Part shown: positions 45,859 through 59,040 of the stretch, one piece after another
How positions within the stretch are numbered: the stretch's first letter is position 1
How the letters are laid out: every line of letters begins with the position of its first letter
Assembly (NCBI RefSeq): GCF_029633865.1
Contig: NC_079224.1
Coordinates: 16,809,890-16,873,889, forward strand
Origin: Lampris incognitus
Lineage: Eukaryota > Chordata > Actinopteri > Lampriformes > Lampridae
Length of the DNA: 64,000 nucleotides
Direction: 5' to 3'
Position numbers and translations under genes: made by a program
Notes under the pieces: model-generated
Told to the model about the DNA's origin: nothing
Database searches by the model: none
The model's input: the letters and a program-made list of their open reading frames with translations, nothing else

Positions 45859-45984
45859 CTCCCCCCTCTTTTTCTTCCCAGTTGTACTTGGCCAATTGCC
45901 CCACACTTCCAAGCCGCCCTGGTCGCTGCTCCACCCCTTCTGCCAAGCTGGGGAGGGCTTCGGACTACCATATGCTTCCTCCGA
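45859..45984 (-). mobile_element. SINE family A, tail half, split by a SINE insertion
   Basis: CTTCCCAGTTGTACTTGGCC...CATATGCTTCCTCCGA. The rest of the same SINE resumes at 46754 with TCGATACATGTGGAGTC. Confidence 0.88.
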
Positions 45985-46753
45985 CGGCACGGTGGCGCAG
46001 TGGATAGCGCTGTCACCTCACAGCAAAAAGGTCCTGGTTTGAACCCCGGGGTTGTCCAACCTTGGGGTCATCCCAGGTCATCCTCTGTGTGGAGTTTGCA
46101 TGTTCTCCCTGTGTCTGCGGTGGGATTTCTCCGGGTGCTCCGGTTTCCCCCACCATCAAAAAGACATGCATGTTAGGGATAATACTCCTGTCTGTGCCCT
46201 TGCAGGAGGCATGACAAGACGAACTGGAGTTGGTCCCCGGGCGCTGCACGGCAGCTGCCCACTGCTCCTAGCTACACAGCTAGGATGGATTGAATGCAGA
46301 CCATAATTTCCTTACGGGGGTTTCTGTAGTGTTGGATGGTGCACAATCACGAGGAGGCAGGTCGGATTAGAACGGCCGTTTACGTAACTCAAGGATCATG
46401 TGGGCAGCCATCCTTGCGTTTCCTTTCTCACGTCAAAACAGGAAACAGCATATTCACATAGCACCACCTAGTGGTACAAGAGGGTAACATGAATGTCAAT
46501 ATAAACAGAACACAACAGTTTCCCTGCAGTGGGTTTTCTGCAGGTGCTGCGGTTTCCCCCACCATCAAAAAGACATGCATGAAGGTTTAATACTCCTGTC
46601 TGTGCCCTTGACTGAGGCATGGCAAGATGAACTGGAGTTGGTCCCCGGGCGCTGCATGGTGGCTGCCCACTGCTCCTAGCAACATAGCCAGGATGGGTTA
46701 AATGCAGAGAAAGAATTTCCCTACGGGGATCAATAAAGTAAATCAAATCAAAT
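45985..46753 (+). mobile_element. V-SINE relative(s) inserted into SINE A
   Basis: CGGCACGGTGGCGCAGTGG head with B-box GGTTTGAACCCC, centre, then a tail distinct from DANA (CCTAGCTACACAGCTAGGATGG...GAATGCAG) to about 46313. After about 200 bp of other sequence, a second 5'-truncated copy (about 46520-46735) ends GGGATCAATAAAGTAAATCAAATCAAA. It lies between CCGA and TCGA of the split SINE A, fitting a 4-bp or longer target duplication. Confidence 0.85.
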
Positions 46754-47068
46754 TCGATACATGTGGAGTCATCAGCCACTTCTTTTCACCTGACAGTGAG
46801 GAATTTCGCCAGGGGGATGTTGCGCGTGGGAGGATCATGCTATTCCCCCCAGTTCCCTCACACCCTGAACAGGCACCTTGACTGACCAGAGGAGGCACTA
46901 GTGCAGCAACCAGAACAGACACATACCAACATCCGGCTTCCCACCCGCAGACACGGCCAATTGTGTCTTTAGGGACACCTGACCAAACCAGCGATAACAT
47001 GGGGATTCGAACTGGCGATCCCCTTGTTGGTGGACAATGGAATAGACCGCTATGCTACCCGGACGCCC
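46754..47068 (-). mobile_element. SINE family A, head half of the split copy
   Basis: From TCGATACATGTGGAGTCATCAGCC to the head GACCGCTATGCTACCCGGACGCCC. With 45859-45984 it makes one near full-length SINE. Confidence 0.88.
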
Positions 47069-47560
47069 TGTTCCCATTATCCTTCTTATTTTGTTTTTTT
47101 ATTTCAACTGCTGCCTTACTTGTAAGTAGCCTTATAAGTAGCTGTTTATTTAGTGTGCTAATAAAGCACAACGACAAATCAGTTAACTTTGTGAGTGTCT
47201 CACAAACCATACTATCAAGCACAGCAGCACAACAGCACGGTCAGGGAGCCTGGTAATGTAGATGACACCCGTTTTACATAGTCCAAGACAAAACAAAGGC
47301 TTGTGTTGACCATGCAAGGCCATTGTGTGACATCCTCCTAGCCCATCCAGCAGTCCTACATGTACCATGCAGCACATCTGATTAAGTCAGTGTTTGGTGT
47401 GTATGTCCGGCCTTTGTCTAAGTAATGAGATATATTAGACAAATGTTATAATTATGTGAGCAAGTTGAAATGGCAGAAATGTTAAGCGGGAGATGAAATA
47501 AATCATTACTGTCGGCCGCACATACACCCCTCTTTTTGTAAATTTTTTTTGGGGGATTTT
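47069..47560. other. Intergenic sequence without recognised elements
   Basis: Nothing recognised. Confidence 0.4.
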
Positions 47561-47918
47561 CCCCCCTTTTTCTCCACAATTGTACTTGGCCAATTACCCG
47601 AGCCTTCCGAGTCATCCTAGTTGCTGCTCCACCCCCTCTGCCAATCCGGGGAGGGCTGCAGACTCCCACATGCTTCCTCTAGTACACGTGGAGTCACCAG
47701 CGGCTTCACTTCACCTGACAGTGAGGAGTTTCGCCAGGCGGATGTAGCACGTGGGAGGATCACGCTATTCCCCCCAGTTCCCCCTCCCTCCTCGAACAGG
47801 CGCCCTGACTGACCAGATGAGGCGCTACTGCAGCGACCAGGACACATACCCACATCCGGCTTCACACCCGCAGACACAGCCAATTGTGTCTGTAAGGACG
47901 TCCGACCAAGCCGGAGGC
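47561..47918 (-). mobile_element. tRNA-headed SINE (family A), head truncated
   Basis: CCCCCCTTTTTCTCCACAATTGTACTTGGCC ... GTCCGACCAAGCCGGAGG. The tRNA-like part is lost at 47918. Confidence 0.86.
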
Positions 47919-50900
47919 TTTTCGTAATCTTAAATCTCATCTGGTTACCGTTTGAAATCATTGTAAATTTAAACACCACTGAACCTCTCGGGTCACAGTG
48001 TCCTGACTGTGTGCAGGAGCCTTCAAAAAGGTGAAGCTATTCTAAAAACTGCACTGTATTTACACTGTATTTACAGATACCACAGTCTGTTTCTAAATAT
48101 GTTCTGCACTCAGAGTTTCCCCTTAGTAAAACTGCTTGAACACTTAGCATCACAGAGCAGGTGTTAAAACTCTTAATGACCAGAAACCAGGAAGCTGTCA
48201 TCTGCCGGGGCATGGTCCATTTCATAAGCTCAGACTAAGCGGCAGTTGTTTCTTGGCACGGTGACATTAAATCCACTAAGAAACTTTTATTATAAACACT
48301 CACACAGTTTAATGGTGTATTTTGAAGTAGGATGTTGTCTAACTGTATAAGGAGAATGATAGGTTATGTGTTGCACTGAGGACCATACAGAAAGCTTTGA
48401 ATGACAAGAGGGTCAGGACCCTGTGGCGGAATCGGAGTCAGGGAGGACCGTCGGTGTGTTCCTTTTGATTTTTAGTGAATTTCTTGTGGTTTCTCAGTCA
48501 GCTGCGTAGATTAGGTTTGAACAACTGTTTAGACAGACCCGTGTTACAGCACAACAACAAGGGGAAGGCTACTGCAGGATATTATGTGACGAGGGGAGGC
48601 TGGGATCAAGTGGCAAAAGTTGGGAGTATCAGCTGCTTCCGGCCCATATTTCCCCTGCCACAAATTCTGGTACAGGAACAACCAGGAGCATGTCAACCAA
48701 ACCAAAATGTCAAAAACGACGTTATCTTTTTATTTCTTCATCATTATGTAAATCTCATTTAAGTCCGCCCTCTGAATTTGAACCATTATTTGTCATTTTC
48801 GTCATCTAAAAATGCTATCAACTGTACGAAAGGCTTTTAAGAAAGTCTCCGAACTTTGATTATTCGATATCTTTGTCAGTGTCTGACTTTATAGATAGTG
48901 TTGTATAACGTTTAGAGCATGGACGTTAAGTACATTTTCAGTCTTTTTTTGTCAATACTGGGAGAGGTAAAGCTCCCAAAGCTTTTATATACAACCCAAT
49001 AGTGCTGGGTGATATGGAAAATATTATCATAATAATCACAGGGGATTTTTCACGATATCAATAAATATCACAATATCTGCATACATATGCAATTTTTTTT
49101 TTAAATACCGTATTTAAGAATCCAACTGAAGTTCATCACCTTAAACTGATTGGTAAAGTAAAGTATAATATGGGACCAAAATTAGTTTTCAAAAAATACT
49201 CTCTCAAATATTTCAGTCCTGATTTTTGTGAGAAATTTTAGGTAATAGATTCTCATTGTCATTAATTCAGACAGCAAAATTGTGCATCACAAGATGACAA
49301 TATCCAAGTTTCATCCTGATACAATACCACCGACAGATGATAAATAATGCTTTTTGAATTATTGCCCATCCATACAGTCCCATAAGATTTCCTTTATGGT
49401 CCCTTGTGTCTTGCAGTACACCAGTAAGGTTTTTCAGATGTTTGCCTACTACCTTCACCGTTCATATCCCTCCATACACATAATTTTAATTATATTAATA
49501 AATGTTCATAACAGCTAAAATATGGGTAGAATGGTGAATTTAAAGAAAAAATTAGTTATGAGATTAAGGGGGATATAAAAATCCATGCGGTCATCTTTTT
49601 AGAGGTCAGGGAAGCTACATGGAAGATAATATAGTGTGGTGTGGTCTCCTGGAGGCTTCAGAGGCAAGTGGAGCTACACTGAGGAAAACAACAGTGCCTC
49701 GTTCTGCAGACAGACACATCACGGCGGCGGCGTCGGATGTGTTGTTTCCCCTGCCATCTGAGAGAACAGGAAGAGGCTCGCTGACCCGCCACGAGGCCTC
49801 CCCTCCAGACCCGGGGCCCCAACACTTATGACACTGGGGAGGGGCACAGCCACATGGAAACAGATGGCCTCCACGTTGGGCAAACTCACGTCTGCCTAAG
49901 GATGGCGTGACAGGAGGGTTGGATCACTTGGTTTTTTTGGTTTTTTTTTCTCTCTCCTTGGTTACTGAGGTAAAAAAATTTTCTGGACTATTTAATGTCT
50001 GTTTCATATTAACAAAGACATAGGAACAAGTACTGTCGCTATATTACACTGCAAAAAATACAAAAAAAGGGAACATTTTTTTTGCAAGAGCAGGTTCACA
50101 GCTATTTTTCAGCAGAATCTTATATTAAATAGTCTGGTGAGTATTTTTCCACAATGCAATACCCTTCATTGAACGCAATGCATGCTGCCTGCAAAAATTT
50201 ACCATATCAGAAAGACGTTCAGACCTCGTATAGAGATTTTTTCCTTGCATAAAACTATGGTGTCTGTAAATTATGGTTGTTTTCAATATTACTGGCATTT
50301 TCCAATACATGGTAAGCTTTCTGAGCTGCCGCTTTGACCTTTTTAGAGCTTTAAGTGGATGAGACATAAGCAGTAACCAACATCTGTGGACAGAAAACAT
50401 ATCACAAATCACGCCTCGCGGAGCTTTAGGTTATGTTTTAGTGCCGTCTGCTCTCCTTTAAGTTGCATGGTAAAACGTACAATATTTTCAAGATGAAATC
50501 ATATTCCGAACTGCTAAACATACGATCTCAACAGTTGACATTTCAAAGTCAAAATATGAATCTGAAACCTTTCACAGTATTAACTAACTTTTTGCAGAGG
50601 AGGCGTTAAATCAAACAGACTCAATTCAAACATAAACAGGAGCTTGCGAGCAGTAAGCAGTCCAGAGCCTGACCGGCATGCAACGTTGTACCATGCAACA
50701 TGCAACTGCAACGTGCAACTACAACGATGCAACGATAACGCAAAATGAGTACGCGTTGTAGAGTTTCAGCAAGAAATGTCTGCAATGTCAACAACAGAAC
50801 AAACCCACCTTGAAAAGTTGCCCACTCTTTGCCCATCCTGAAGGTTGTCCATATCTCCTCTGCTAACCCTAAGTGTGCCATGCATATGCTGATCCTTGAA

Positions 50901-51301
50901 ACTGTGACTCCATCCTGGTGAGCTGGCCCTCGTCCTCTAACCGCTTTGTCCCAAAACGGAAAAAATGAGAATCACTGATCAAACTTTTTAGGCTCGACGA
51001 TAACACTTCTTGCCTTTCCCCTTCTCTACGGAGAAGTTAAGTCTCGCTGCTGTATCTGCCTCACATTCTGACTCATGTCTGGTTTCTATTACACCAGCCT
51101 CCTGCCCAAGAAGGATGTTTAAAAAAGAGAGGGAGAAAAAAAAATCCTCCTCTGGCAAGTGACCCTCATCCAAAGGGTCAGACTTTAGGATATCTCACTG
51201 CAGAATGAGATGAACACCCAACTGAGAGAGCCTATTAATCACAACACAGTCAACCTCCCTCCAACCCAATATGCAACACTGGTAAGACAGATGATGAGCC
51301 T

Positions 51302-51304
51302 CTC

Positions 51305-51347
<43 letters not shown>

Positions 51348-51402
51348 GTTTCTACTCTCTCACACACACACAAACTCACAGACTCTGTCTCTCTCTCTCT
51401 CT

Positions 51403-51434
<32 letters not shown>

Positions 51435-51483
51435 ACTCATGCACTCTCTGTCTGTCTGTCTGTCTCTCTGTCTGTCTGTCTCT
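51302..51483. repeat. Compound CT/CA/TCTG microsatellite
   Basis: (TC)n, then CA tracts, (TC)n again, (CA)n and (TCTG)n in succession over about 180 bp. The apparent 99-aa ORF over it is low complexity. Confidence 0.93.
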
Positions 51484-52746
51484 CTCTGACATGGCCTTGG
51501 CTCAGGTGAGTGCTGTCAGACAGGTAAATGGCCACCTCTTGACCAAAAGCAGCATGCACTGAATAAATGTAAAGTACGAAAATCGAGAATTCTGCATAAC
51601 TTGTTTCTATAAATAGCTATCTTTCTCTCTCTCTCACTCACAAACACACACACACACGTACACTCAAACACACACAATCACACACCACTACAGTAAACAC
51701 AGATTAACAGCCTCGATATTATCTGTCAATTACATAATTGTTTACAGTTGGATGGCAGTTATAAAAAAACAAAGAAAGTCTTGGGGGGCTTTGAGGACAA
51801 AAGTGTCACAGAGACATAAACCACCTTGCCTCAGTGCAGATCCGCTACAGTGCGTCCAACCAGTACGCTCAGTCATATCAAGTGTCATAATATTTAGACC
51901 TTCCATCCAGGCAAATGGCCAGATATGAGACCAGTGGACAGGTAGCACTCTGCGCTCCCACTCCGTGCCTTTTCCGACTTGGTGTTTATACTGCAAGCTT
52001 TCACCTTGGTCTGCAGTGCACAGTAGCACACACTGTTACTTAAGGCATGTGTCAGATTTTTCCTGCGTAACAAGAATAACAGCGACACAGGGAGATGTGT
52101 TGTGGCTGTATCTCATTCATAGAGTGTGTATGTGTCTTTGTGTGTCCCGGCACATAAAAATACCCCAACATGATTTTTGTTTCATAGTTCCCAACCTTCC
52201 TTTGACCAGGAGGGATGAGATGAAGTGCAGGAGAGGAGGTTATAAATGAGATTAAACTTGGTGATAAATATCTCCCCGACTTTATTGTGTGCCAGCCATT
52301 GCTCTCCTAGTAAGGGATCTATGCTTAGCTACTTTTATTGGACAGTATATAAACTGTTTAGTGTCAGGCTCACATTAATAACACATGTCTGGTCATTGTC
52401 ACAATGACCATATTACCATAATGTTACCTGCACAATGCTTTTAATAACTGTTAATTATGACTTGAATAATTATGCATAATGAATAATGAGGAAAGAAAAA
52501 TGATGTTGTGAAATACAATAACGATCAAGTCGTCATTAATGTTCCAATAAATAACAAACCATATTAACTGACTTAATGGCAAGTTCCCTTTTCTTGTAAT
52601 CAAGATGCAGAGGACCAGAATCAAAGAACTTGGGTGTCCATCTTTGGGACTCGCGAGGTAAATAACTGGATGATAATGTGGCTGCAGCGAGAATGGCTTG
52701 TAAGTGTGAGTCTTAACAAGCGAGCGAACAGTCTTTGCCATTGCAT

Positions 52747-53001
52747 TTAGTTCTCATTCTGTTTGAGGCGTCTGCACGCTGACTGTCCACTGAATCTGAA
52801 AGCTCGCCAGCTGGGCCTGCAGGACCCATCGTCCGGAGGCCTCGCCTCCAAACATCGCCTCCTCATCTGACTGAGGAGATGTGGCATAGCATGGAGGGAG
52901 AGGACAGAGGGGATGCTGCTAGAGCCACTGGAGCATTTGGGGTTCAGACATGTGTTGTCCCCAAGGGACAGACTGTCACGTGTCTCAAAGTTGCATCGCA
53001 T
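52747..53001 (-). CDS. Uncharacterised 84-aa ORF
   Basis: Starts MRCNFETRDSLSLGDN and contains PKCSSGSSSIPSVLSLHAMP, QMRRRCLEARPPDDGSC and SWRAFRFSGQS. The composition is mixed rather than repeat-like and the local GC is higher than in the flanks, which is why I keep it. I do not recognise a family and see no clear splice sites; six cysteines without a known spacing. Could be a lone exon, an untranslated exon or chance. Confidence 0.2.
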   Translation of the reverse strand: MRCNFETRDSLSLGDNTCLNPKCSSGSSSIPSVLSLHAMPHLLSQMRRRCLEARPPDDGSCRPSWRAFRFSGQSACRRLKQNEN

Positions 53002-53366
53002 GTCCCTTCCTCCAAAATCTTGCCGTCATCCAAAAGACACAGATGGTCAAGTTAAGACTGCTGGTAAATGAGCATTAGCGTGATTTAAATTCAAACGCCA
53101 TTTATTTTCCTCGACGGTCGTGACAGTTTCCTCGCATAGGGTTACAGTTTAATTAGTGGATTATCTACAGTAGGTCTTACTCTGTAGGAATGGGAAAAGC
53201 TTTGATGCTGATGAACCCTACCAGAGAAACAGTCATTATACTTTAAATTTTGGAAAGCTTGTTGCTCAAAACAGGAGCAATGCTGCTGGAATGAGGAATC
53301 CTTTTCTTAGCAAAATCATATGCATTATATCTTTAAAAATTTGAGCACATTGAGAATAATATTAAT

Positions 53367-53465
53367 AATAATAATGATAATAATGATAATAATAAACTTT
53401 ATTTATATTGCACCTTTCTGAACAATGTTACAAGGTGCCTTACACAGCAGGATAAAATAATGCAC
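53367..53465 (+). repeat. Retroposon tail (TTTATTTATATTGCACCTTT type)
   Basis: (AAT/GAT)n followed by AAACTTTATTTATATTGCACCTTTC...ACAAGGTGCCTTACACAG, a common fish repeat end. A related piece is at 55634-55760 (TTTATTTATATAGCACATTT). Confidence 0.55.
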
Positions 53466-55633
53466 ATAGTCAATGGCATCAAATAAGGGAAGTTTAGTTG
53501 GTTTCACTAACTGTTTAATCCCAAATTATAAATCAGGGTAAAACAGGCTAAATAATTTGACTTTAACCCTCATATATGGTTCATTAATCAGCAATGACTG
53601 TACTGTTCATCACTCACATTAACAATATTGAGATATAACAATATTAAGGTGTAAGAGTTACATTTTAAAACAGGTCATTTTGACCCAAACAGAACACGAG
53701 GGTTAATATTTTAGTATATGTATTGCGGAAGCAATACACGAGGGTTAATGTAACAGCTTGCCCCCCAGTTTTTCTTCCCATTAGTAATTGAGCTTGACAT
53801 ATGATATAATATCGTACATCAGAATATGATATTACATAAAAGTAATCCAAGCAAGCACAAGATAACATCAAAACAAGATCAAGAAAAGGTGAATCAGTTG
53901 ATCTGGATACAATGTTCATTGAGAGAAATGTTTAGACTGAAGCTGTCACTTAGATGAGTGATGAAAGGTAACTGTTGATAAACATTGTATCCAGATGAAC
54001 TGATTCAACTTTCTTTGATTTTTCTTACCTGGATTACTGAGCATGCATCAAGACATGCCAAAACAAGGAAATTAAAGGCAAATAGTTGTGAATTTCTATT
54101 TCTGAATATGACAATCCTATGTCCCGAAGCCTTGGGAGTGTGACCCATGTTGGACCACTCTTCCAGGAGATCATCATCACATTTCCATTTAAAGCATTAA
54201 TTCATAGATTTACTGATACCAAGACAAGTATTATTCAACGCGCGAATCGATTTCTAATATTCAGTTTACTGAGGGTGTATCTATCTTTAAAACAGTAAGA
54301 TAGGTCTGTGGTCTCTATGTCTCTATTAGAGTAATGTCAAAGAGATGTAAGACTTATTTTGTTTTATGAAAATCTTTATTACCTAGATGTAACATCCAAC
54401 AAAATGTGGATGAAAGGCAAATCAGCAGACTGTACCTTTTATGGATTTATTTCCACAGAAAGTGGGAAAGAAAAGATGTTTGCAGCCTGTTACCATGGAG
54501 AACCAACAGAAAAGGCCAGTCTTTGCAGAACCGGACAACCTAAGTAAAAAAAAAAAAGAAGAAAAAAAAGTACTGTGACAGATGTAGGCATTGTCAGTAT
54601 CAGATTGGAGACACAGCTGAAGAGGAGCTGGTTGGGAGCACGGCTGAGTGTTTAATAAATGATCCACCGGTTGGGGGATGTCATGGAGAGCTGAACATCT
54701 TCACACAACTCTCCTCGGTCCTCGCCAATGTCATCCCAAGAGTTTTATCTGCATGCATTAACTGAACAAAGTTGATGCGAGCAGACTTGGGGCTATGGAG
54801 GTCTGTGTTTATGTAACAGATCAAGCTCGATCATGTGACTTGGATGCGGCGCCCCCGGAGAAAAGAGTGACACAAGATGCCAGAGCAAAAGCATGCAACA
54901 TGGTGTTAGCTTCTCCTCCCTCCTCTCCCTTACCACTCTCAACCAACGGCTCTCACCAGGCCCGTGGAGGGGTGTCCCATAGGCTGCCTGAGAGTAGTGG
55001 CAGTCCTATCTCATTTGTTCATTTTTCTCCCTTTTCTGCTTTCAAGCCAAGCCTATCCTACCCCCTGGGTGAGTGCGTCCCGTGCCAGTTCGACTAACGC
55101 TGAACTCCATTGGAGCGACTGCAATGAAAAGGCTTGAGGTGGATGCCAACATCACCCCAGAACAACTTCCCTCAGCTACAACTGTACATGCATCTCCACA
55201 AGAGAGCAAGGGAACTTTCACTCGATGTGTACTTTACAATATGTGACCACTGTGGGGCGGCTAGCTCGATAGATTTGGTTATACATTCACATTTAATGTT
55301 CTTTTAACATTTGCCGCTACTTAGCACATCAATACTCTGCAGACCAAGCGGGTTTGGTTTCTTGGGTCTGGTGAGAGAAAATTTGAAAATACAAATTCTT
55401 CCCTGACTAAAGGTTGTTCATTTCCTGACATGCCAAATTAAAGAAGAAAAAAAAGCAGATAAAAATAATTTCTACTTGCTGAATGTACGCATTAGATTAA
55501 GTATAATAGGGCTGGGTGCAGTTACATACATTGAAACATCAGTACACAAGAAAAACCAAAACAATATTTTTGACAATTTCAAATAAAGACGAAAGCATAA
55601 AAGTCTCATTACTTAGCAGGTTTTGGTTTTACA

Positions 55634-55760
55634 AGTCAAATCAAGTCAAATTTATTTATATAGCACATTTAAAACAACCACAGTTGAACCAAAGTGCTGC
55701 ACAAGCTTAAAATACAATATAAAATAAGTGACACATATGAATATAAAATATATGTAAAGA
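55634..55760 (+). repeat. Retroposon tail (TTTATTTATATAGCAC type)
   Basis: TCAAGTCAAATTTATTTATATAGCACATTTAAAACAACC...CAAAGTGCTGCACA, the same kind of tail as 53367-53465. A/T-rich continuation. Confidence 0.6.
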
Positions 55761-57685
55761 AGACATAATAAAATAAAGAATATAAAATGTAAACAATAAA
55801 ACATAAGAGTAAAAGTATATTTGCACAATAAAATCACACTGTCAAGCTCAACTTGAATTGAATGCCAGTGACACACCTGAGATACTCTGAGATATGCGCT
55901 AGTAATACAAATATTATTCTGTGCATCCTCTCTCCATACTTGTGCTTGGGGACATTTTACATAAGGCACAAATGCTCATTAGAGGAGCAACTAAGAAGAA
56001 AAAAAAACTCTAAAAAATCTCTCAATTGGATGACATGAGCTGAAAATATGTCTAATTTTTGTTTGCACAACTTGTGAAGCAAAGTAAACTGTAATAAAAA
56101 GCATGTACTGTGTGTACTTTGGGTTTCAGGCCCCAGGAAATAATGCATTGAATCAACACTGTCGGTTGAAAGGCACACATGGTGCACGGCAAAACAGCAT
56201 TTAACTAAATTGTAATGTAAATGTCTCTTTTATAGCTCCCAATCATGATTCAGTATTACCTGCAAATCTGATCCGATGAACAAAAAGAGTTTAAAAGGTC
56301 TATGTTGTATCAAGCATGTAGATAGATAGATGGATTGATAGATATATTATGTGGCGCTTACTAGCTTCTGATGCACCCAGGTCAATACAGCCAAAAGGTT
56401 TATGAAATCTTGTTTAACCTTCCTCTCTGCTGTTATTTTCACGCTCTCGGGATGGTGAACTTTTCGATCAGGATGGTACACCCCACCAGGAGCACTACCC
56501 TTTCAAATGAACAAAACAGCAAAGGCTCGCTTGAGGAGCTGTAGGGTCTTAATCTTTGACATTATCTTGTCAAAACCAGCCATGTCATTAAGTGATTTGG
56601 GGCAAGCCCAAAGGAGCAGCAGACCTAGTCAGGGTCATTTGGGATACCAGGGATATGTTTACTGGCGGTCCTTCTTCCAGACGCCTTGGTTAGCAGCATT
56701 GCCCTTTTCCAGCACTTACAAACAAGAAGACCCACCAACTCAGTGAACTCGAGACACTGGTCATCTAATATTCATGTCAAAGATGTGCACTTTGTTCTGC
56801 GGTTTTGCAGTTTCAGCAACATAATTGCTGAAATCACATTTTCTATATTTACAACAAAATGACTTGTCATCAGAAAAGTTAAGATGATAATAAAAAATTA
56901 TGAATAAAAATGTATTTAAAGAACATCAATTTGCATTGCTTTTCTTTTGATAGAACTTTGAATGGGGATTTAAAGGTAAAATTATTATGTATTTATTTAT
57001 TTATTTTTTATGGCGTCCAGGCATTTGTTATGTAGGTGTGCAGGATATTAACCACTAGATGGAAATCGTGTCCAATGGAAATGAAGTCATAGGCTGCTCC
57101 CATATTTACAAAATATGAACACATCATGAATTATTCTAAAAGTGCTCAATTCTGTGCAAATATCCTGTTACAAGTGTTGGTTTGAGGAAAAAAAGGATAA
57201 AGAAAATATCAAATATACATACGTGCTGTGCTGTAACTTTGTAACTACACTGCTGAAATTGTATTTGTAGAGAGGAGGACAGTTGTGTGGTGACGGACCG
57301 GTTTGTGCTGAGTTTAGTTAAGTAGCTCTTACTGAATGTAAGACGTGTAGGGGAGACTGCAGACAGATGCAGCACTTTTTGGATTTCTCTCAATTACTCA
57401 GATCAAGACTATTTGGACTAGACCAACCGAATTTTTATATATTAACTTACATCTGTCAGCTCATTACCCATACCATTCAAATATGATTATATATGACATA
57501 TCGCTCACAATATTTATTTCAATTAAAGCTGGTTGCCGCCGAAAGACTCATGGCTTGGGGACGCCTTATTGAGAAAGTGGGGTGCCTCTTTAGAAAGCCA
57601 GTGAACCAGTCAACACCAGCCATACCAGCCTCACCCCATATGAATGAAAATTATTTGACATTGTATTTGTACAACGGATTGTGTT

Positions 57686-57817
57686 CCATCCGTCCATCCA
57701 TTATCCGAACCGCTTATCCTGCTCTCAGGGTCGCGGGGATGCTGGAGCCTATCCCAGCAGGCATTGGGCAGCAGGCAGGGAGACACCCTGGACAGGCCGC
57801 CAGGCCATCACAGGGCC
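57686..57817 (-). mobile_element. V-SINE tail fragment, fused to another SINE
   Basis: CCATCCATTATCCGAACCGCTTATCCTGCTCTCAGGGTCGCGGGG ... CAGGCCATCACAGGGCC is the reverse complement of the tail half of the DANA-like SINE at 6847-7226. Confidence 0.85.
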
Positions 57818-57837
57818 ACAAATTGTATTCTTACAAT

Positions 57838-58136
57838 GAAATTTGTCTTCTGCATTTAACCCATCCTATTGTATAGGAGCGGAGGGCAGCTGCAGTGTCC
57901 GGGGACCAACTCCAGTTCTTTACATCGCCTTGCTCAGGGGCACAAACAGGAGTATTAACCCTAACATGCATGTCTTTTTGATGGTGGGAGGAAACCCAAG
58001 CAGACATGGGGAGAACATGCAAACTCCACACAGAGGACAACCTGGGATGACCTCCAAGGTTGGACAACCCTGGGGTTCAAACCCAGGACCTTCTTAGTGT
58101 GAGACAACAACGCTAACTGCTGGGCCACCATGTCGC
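57838..58136 (-). mobile_element. V-SINE relative with alternative tail
   Basis: Minus strand: GCGACATGGTGGCCCAGCAGTTAGCG head, centre, then a tail with CAGGGGCACAAAC... and GAATGCAG-like end (GAAATTTGTCTTCTGCATTTAACCC on plus). Same type as 45985-46313 and 59041-59398. Confidence 0.85.
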
Positions 58137-59040
58137 TCCTGATCTGACCTCTCGCCTGCAAATTTATCTTTTTTTATGGAATTGGAATAAGGTGGTGTGA
58201 CACATGACGAAGTCCTTGGCCACTTCCCTGACTGTCCCTCATCTCTGGTTATATCTGATGCTCGTTCCAAAATATTGAGAGCCACCAACCCCTCTGTTAG
58301 TAACCCTGTTCCTAATCCTTAGCATACCGAGAAGCAAACAGAATACAATTTCTATTTTTAGATGATCTATTCGATGTATGACAAACAGTAATGGCTTACT
58401 ATTTGCTAATGGAATACTACAATAATAATATTAGGTTAATACGAAATAATGAAATGAGCGTGTTATTATGTTATTAACTGCAATGATGAGGTACATCACA
58501 ATGACCTGTGCATGTATAAATGTATACATTATAGCGTAATCTTTTTTTTTTTGTGGGAAAAAAGGCAACAGAAATTTGTATTTGGGTGAACTATCATTTT
58601 ACGTTAAAGTTTTTTTTTTTTAAATTTTTTTTTTTTTTTAGGGAGTTGTTCCTTATCCGATGCGAGGGTTTAAGGACAGGATGTTGCATTTGCTGTAAAA
58701 CATAGTGAGGCAAATTTGTAAATTGTGATAATGGGCTATACAAATAAAATTGACTTGACTTGACTTGTTTACCCCACAATTACTTTTTTATTTTGAAAAA
58801 CACTGTTGTGTGTCTGTTAGAACATCATGTTCTAGCTAGAGACACTGACCTTGACTCATGCTGTCCATGTCACTTAGAAGTCAACAAAATAATGATTCAA
58901 ACTAAGTTTTGGTTAATTCATACAAAAGATCAGGACAATATGACAAAGATACAGCTAATGAAAAAATTACTTTCATAGCTCCTTAAAACATTTTTTTCAA
59001 TAAATGCAGCAGTAGATGATGTTTTTTGTGTTTTTTTTAA
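58137..59040. other. Non-coding, retroposon tail near 58672-58766
   Basis: No gene. GGGCTATACAAATAAAATTGACTTGACTTGACTTG at about 58732-58766 is a familiar fish LINE/SINE end with a tandem tail. T-rich homopolymers lie at 58541-58552 and 58610-58640. Confidence 0.5.

Larger units (their letters stand above)
47919..57685. other. Long non-coding stretch
   Basis: About 9.8 kb without a recognised gene. It holds a compound microsatellite (51302-51483), CA-rich sequence at about 51625-51690, ATT/AAT runs and retroposon tails at 53367-53465 and 55634-55760. One uncharacterised ORF at 52747-53001 is listed separately. A GC-rich patch at about 49640-49830 and another at 54790-55100 could be untranslated exons but show no splice pattern I trust. 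Confidence 0.5.

Noticed and set aside
51302-51483. Possible CRISPR-like or minisatellite array
   Set aside because: No regular repeat-spacer spacing; it is a compound short tandem repeat. No CRISPR array is expected or seen in this eukaryotic sequence.
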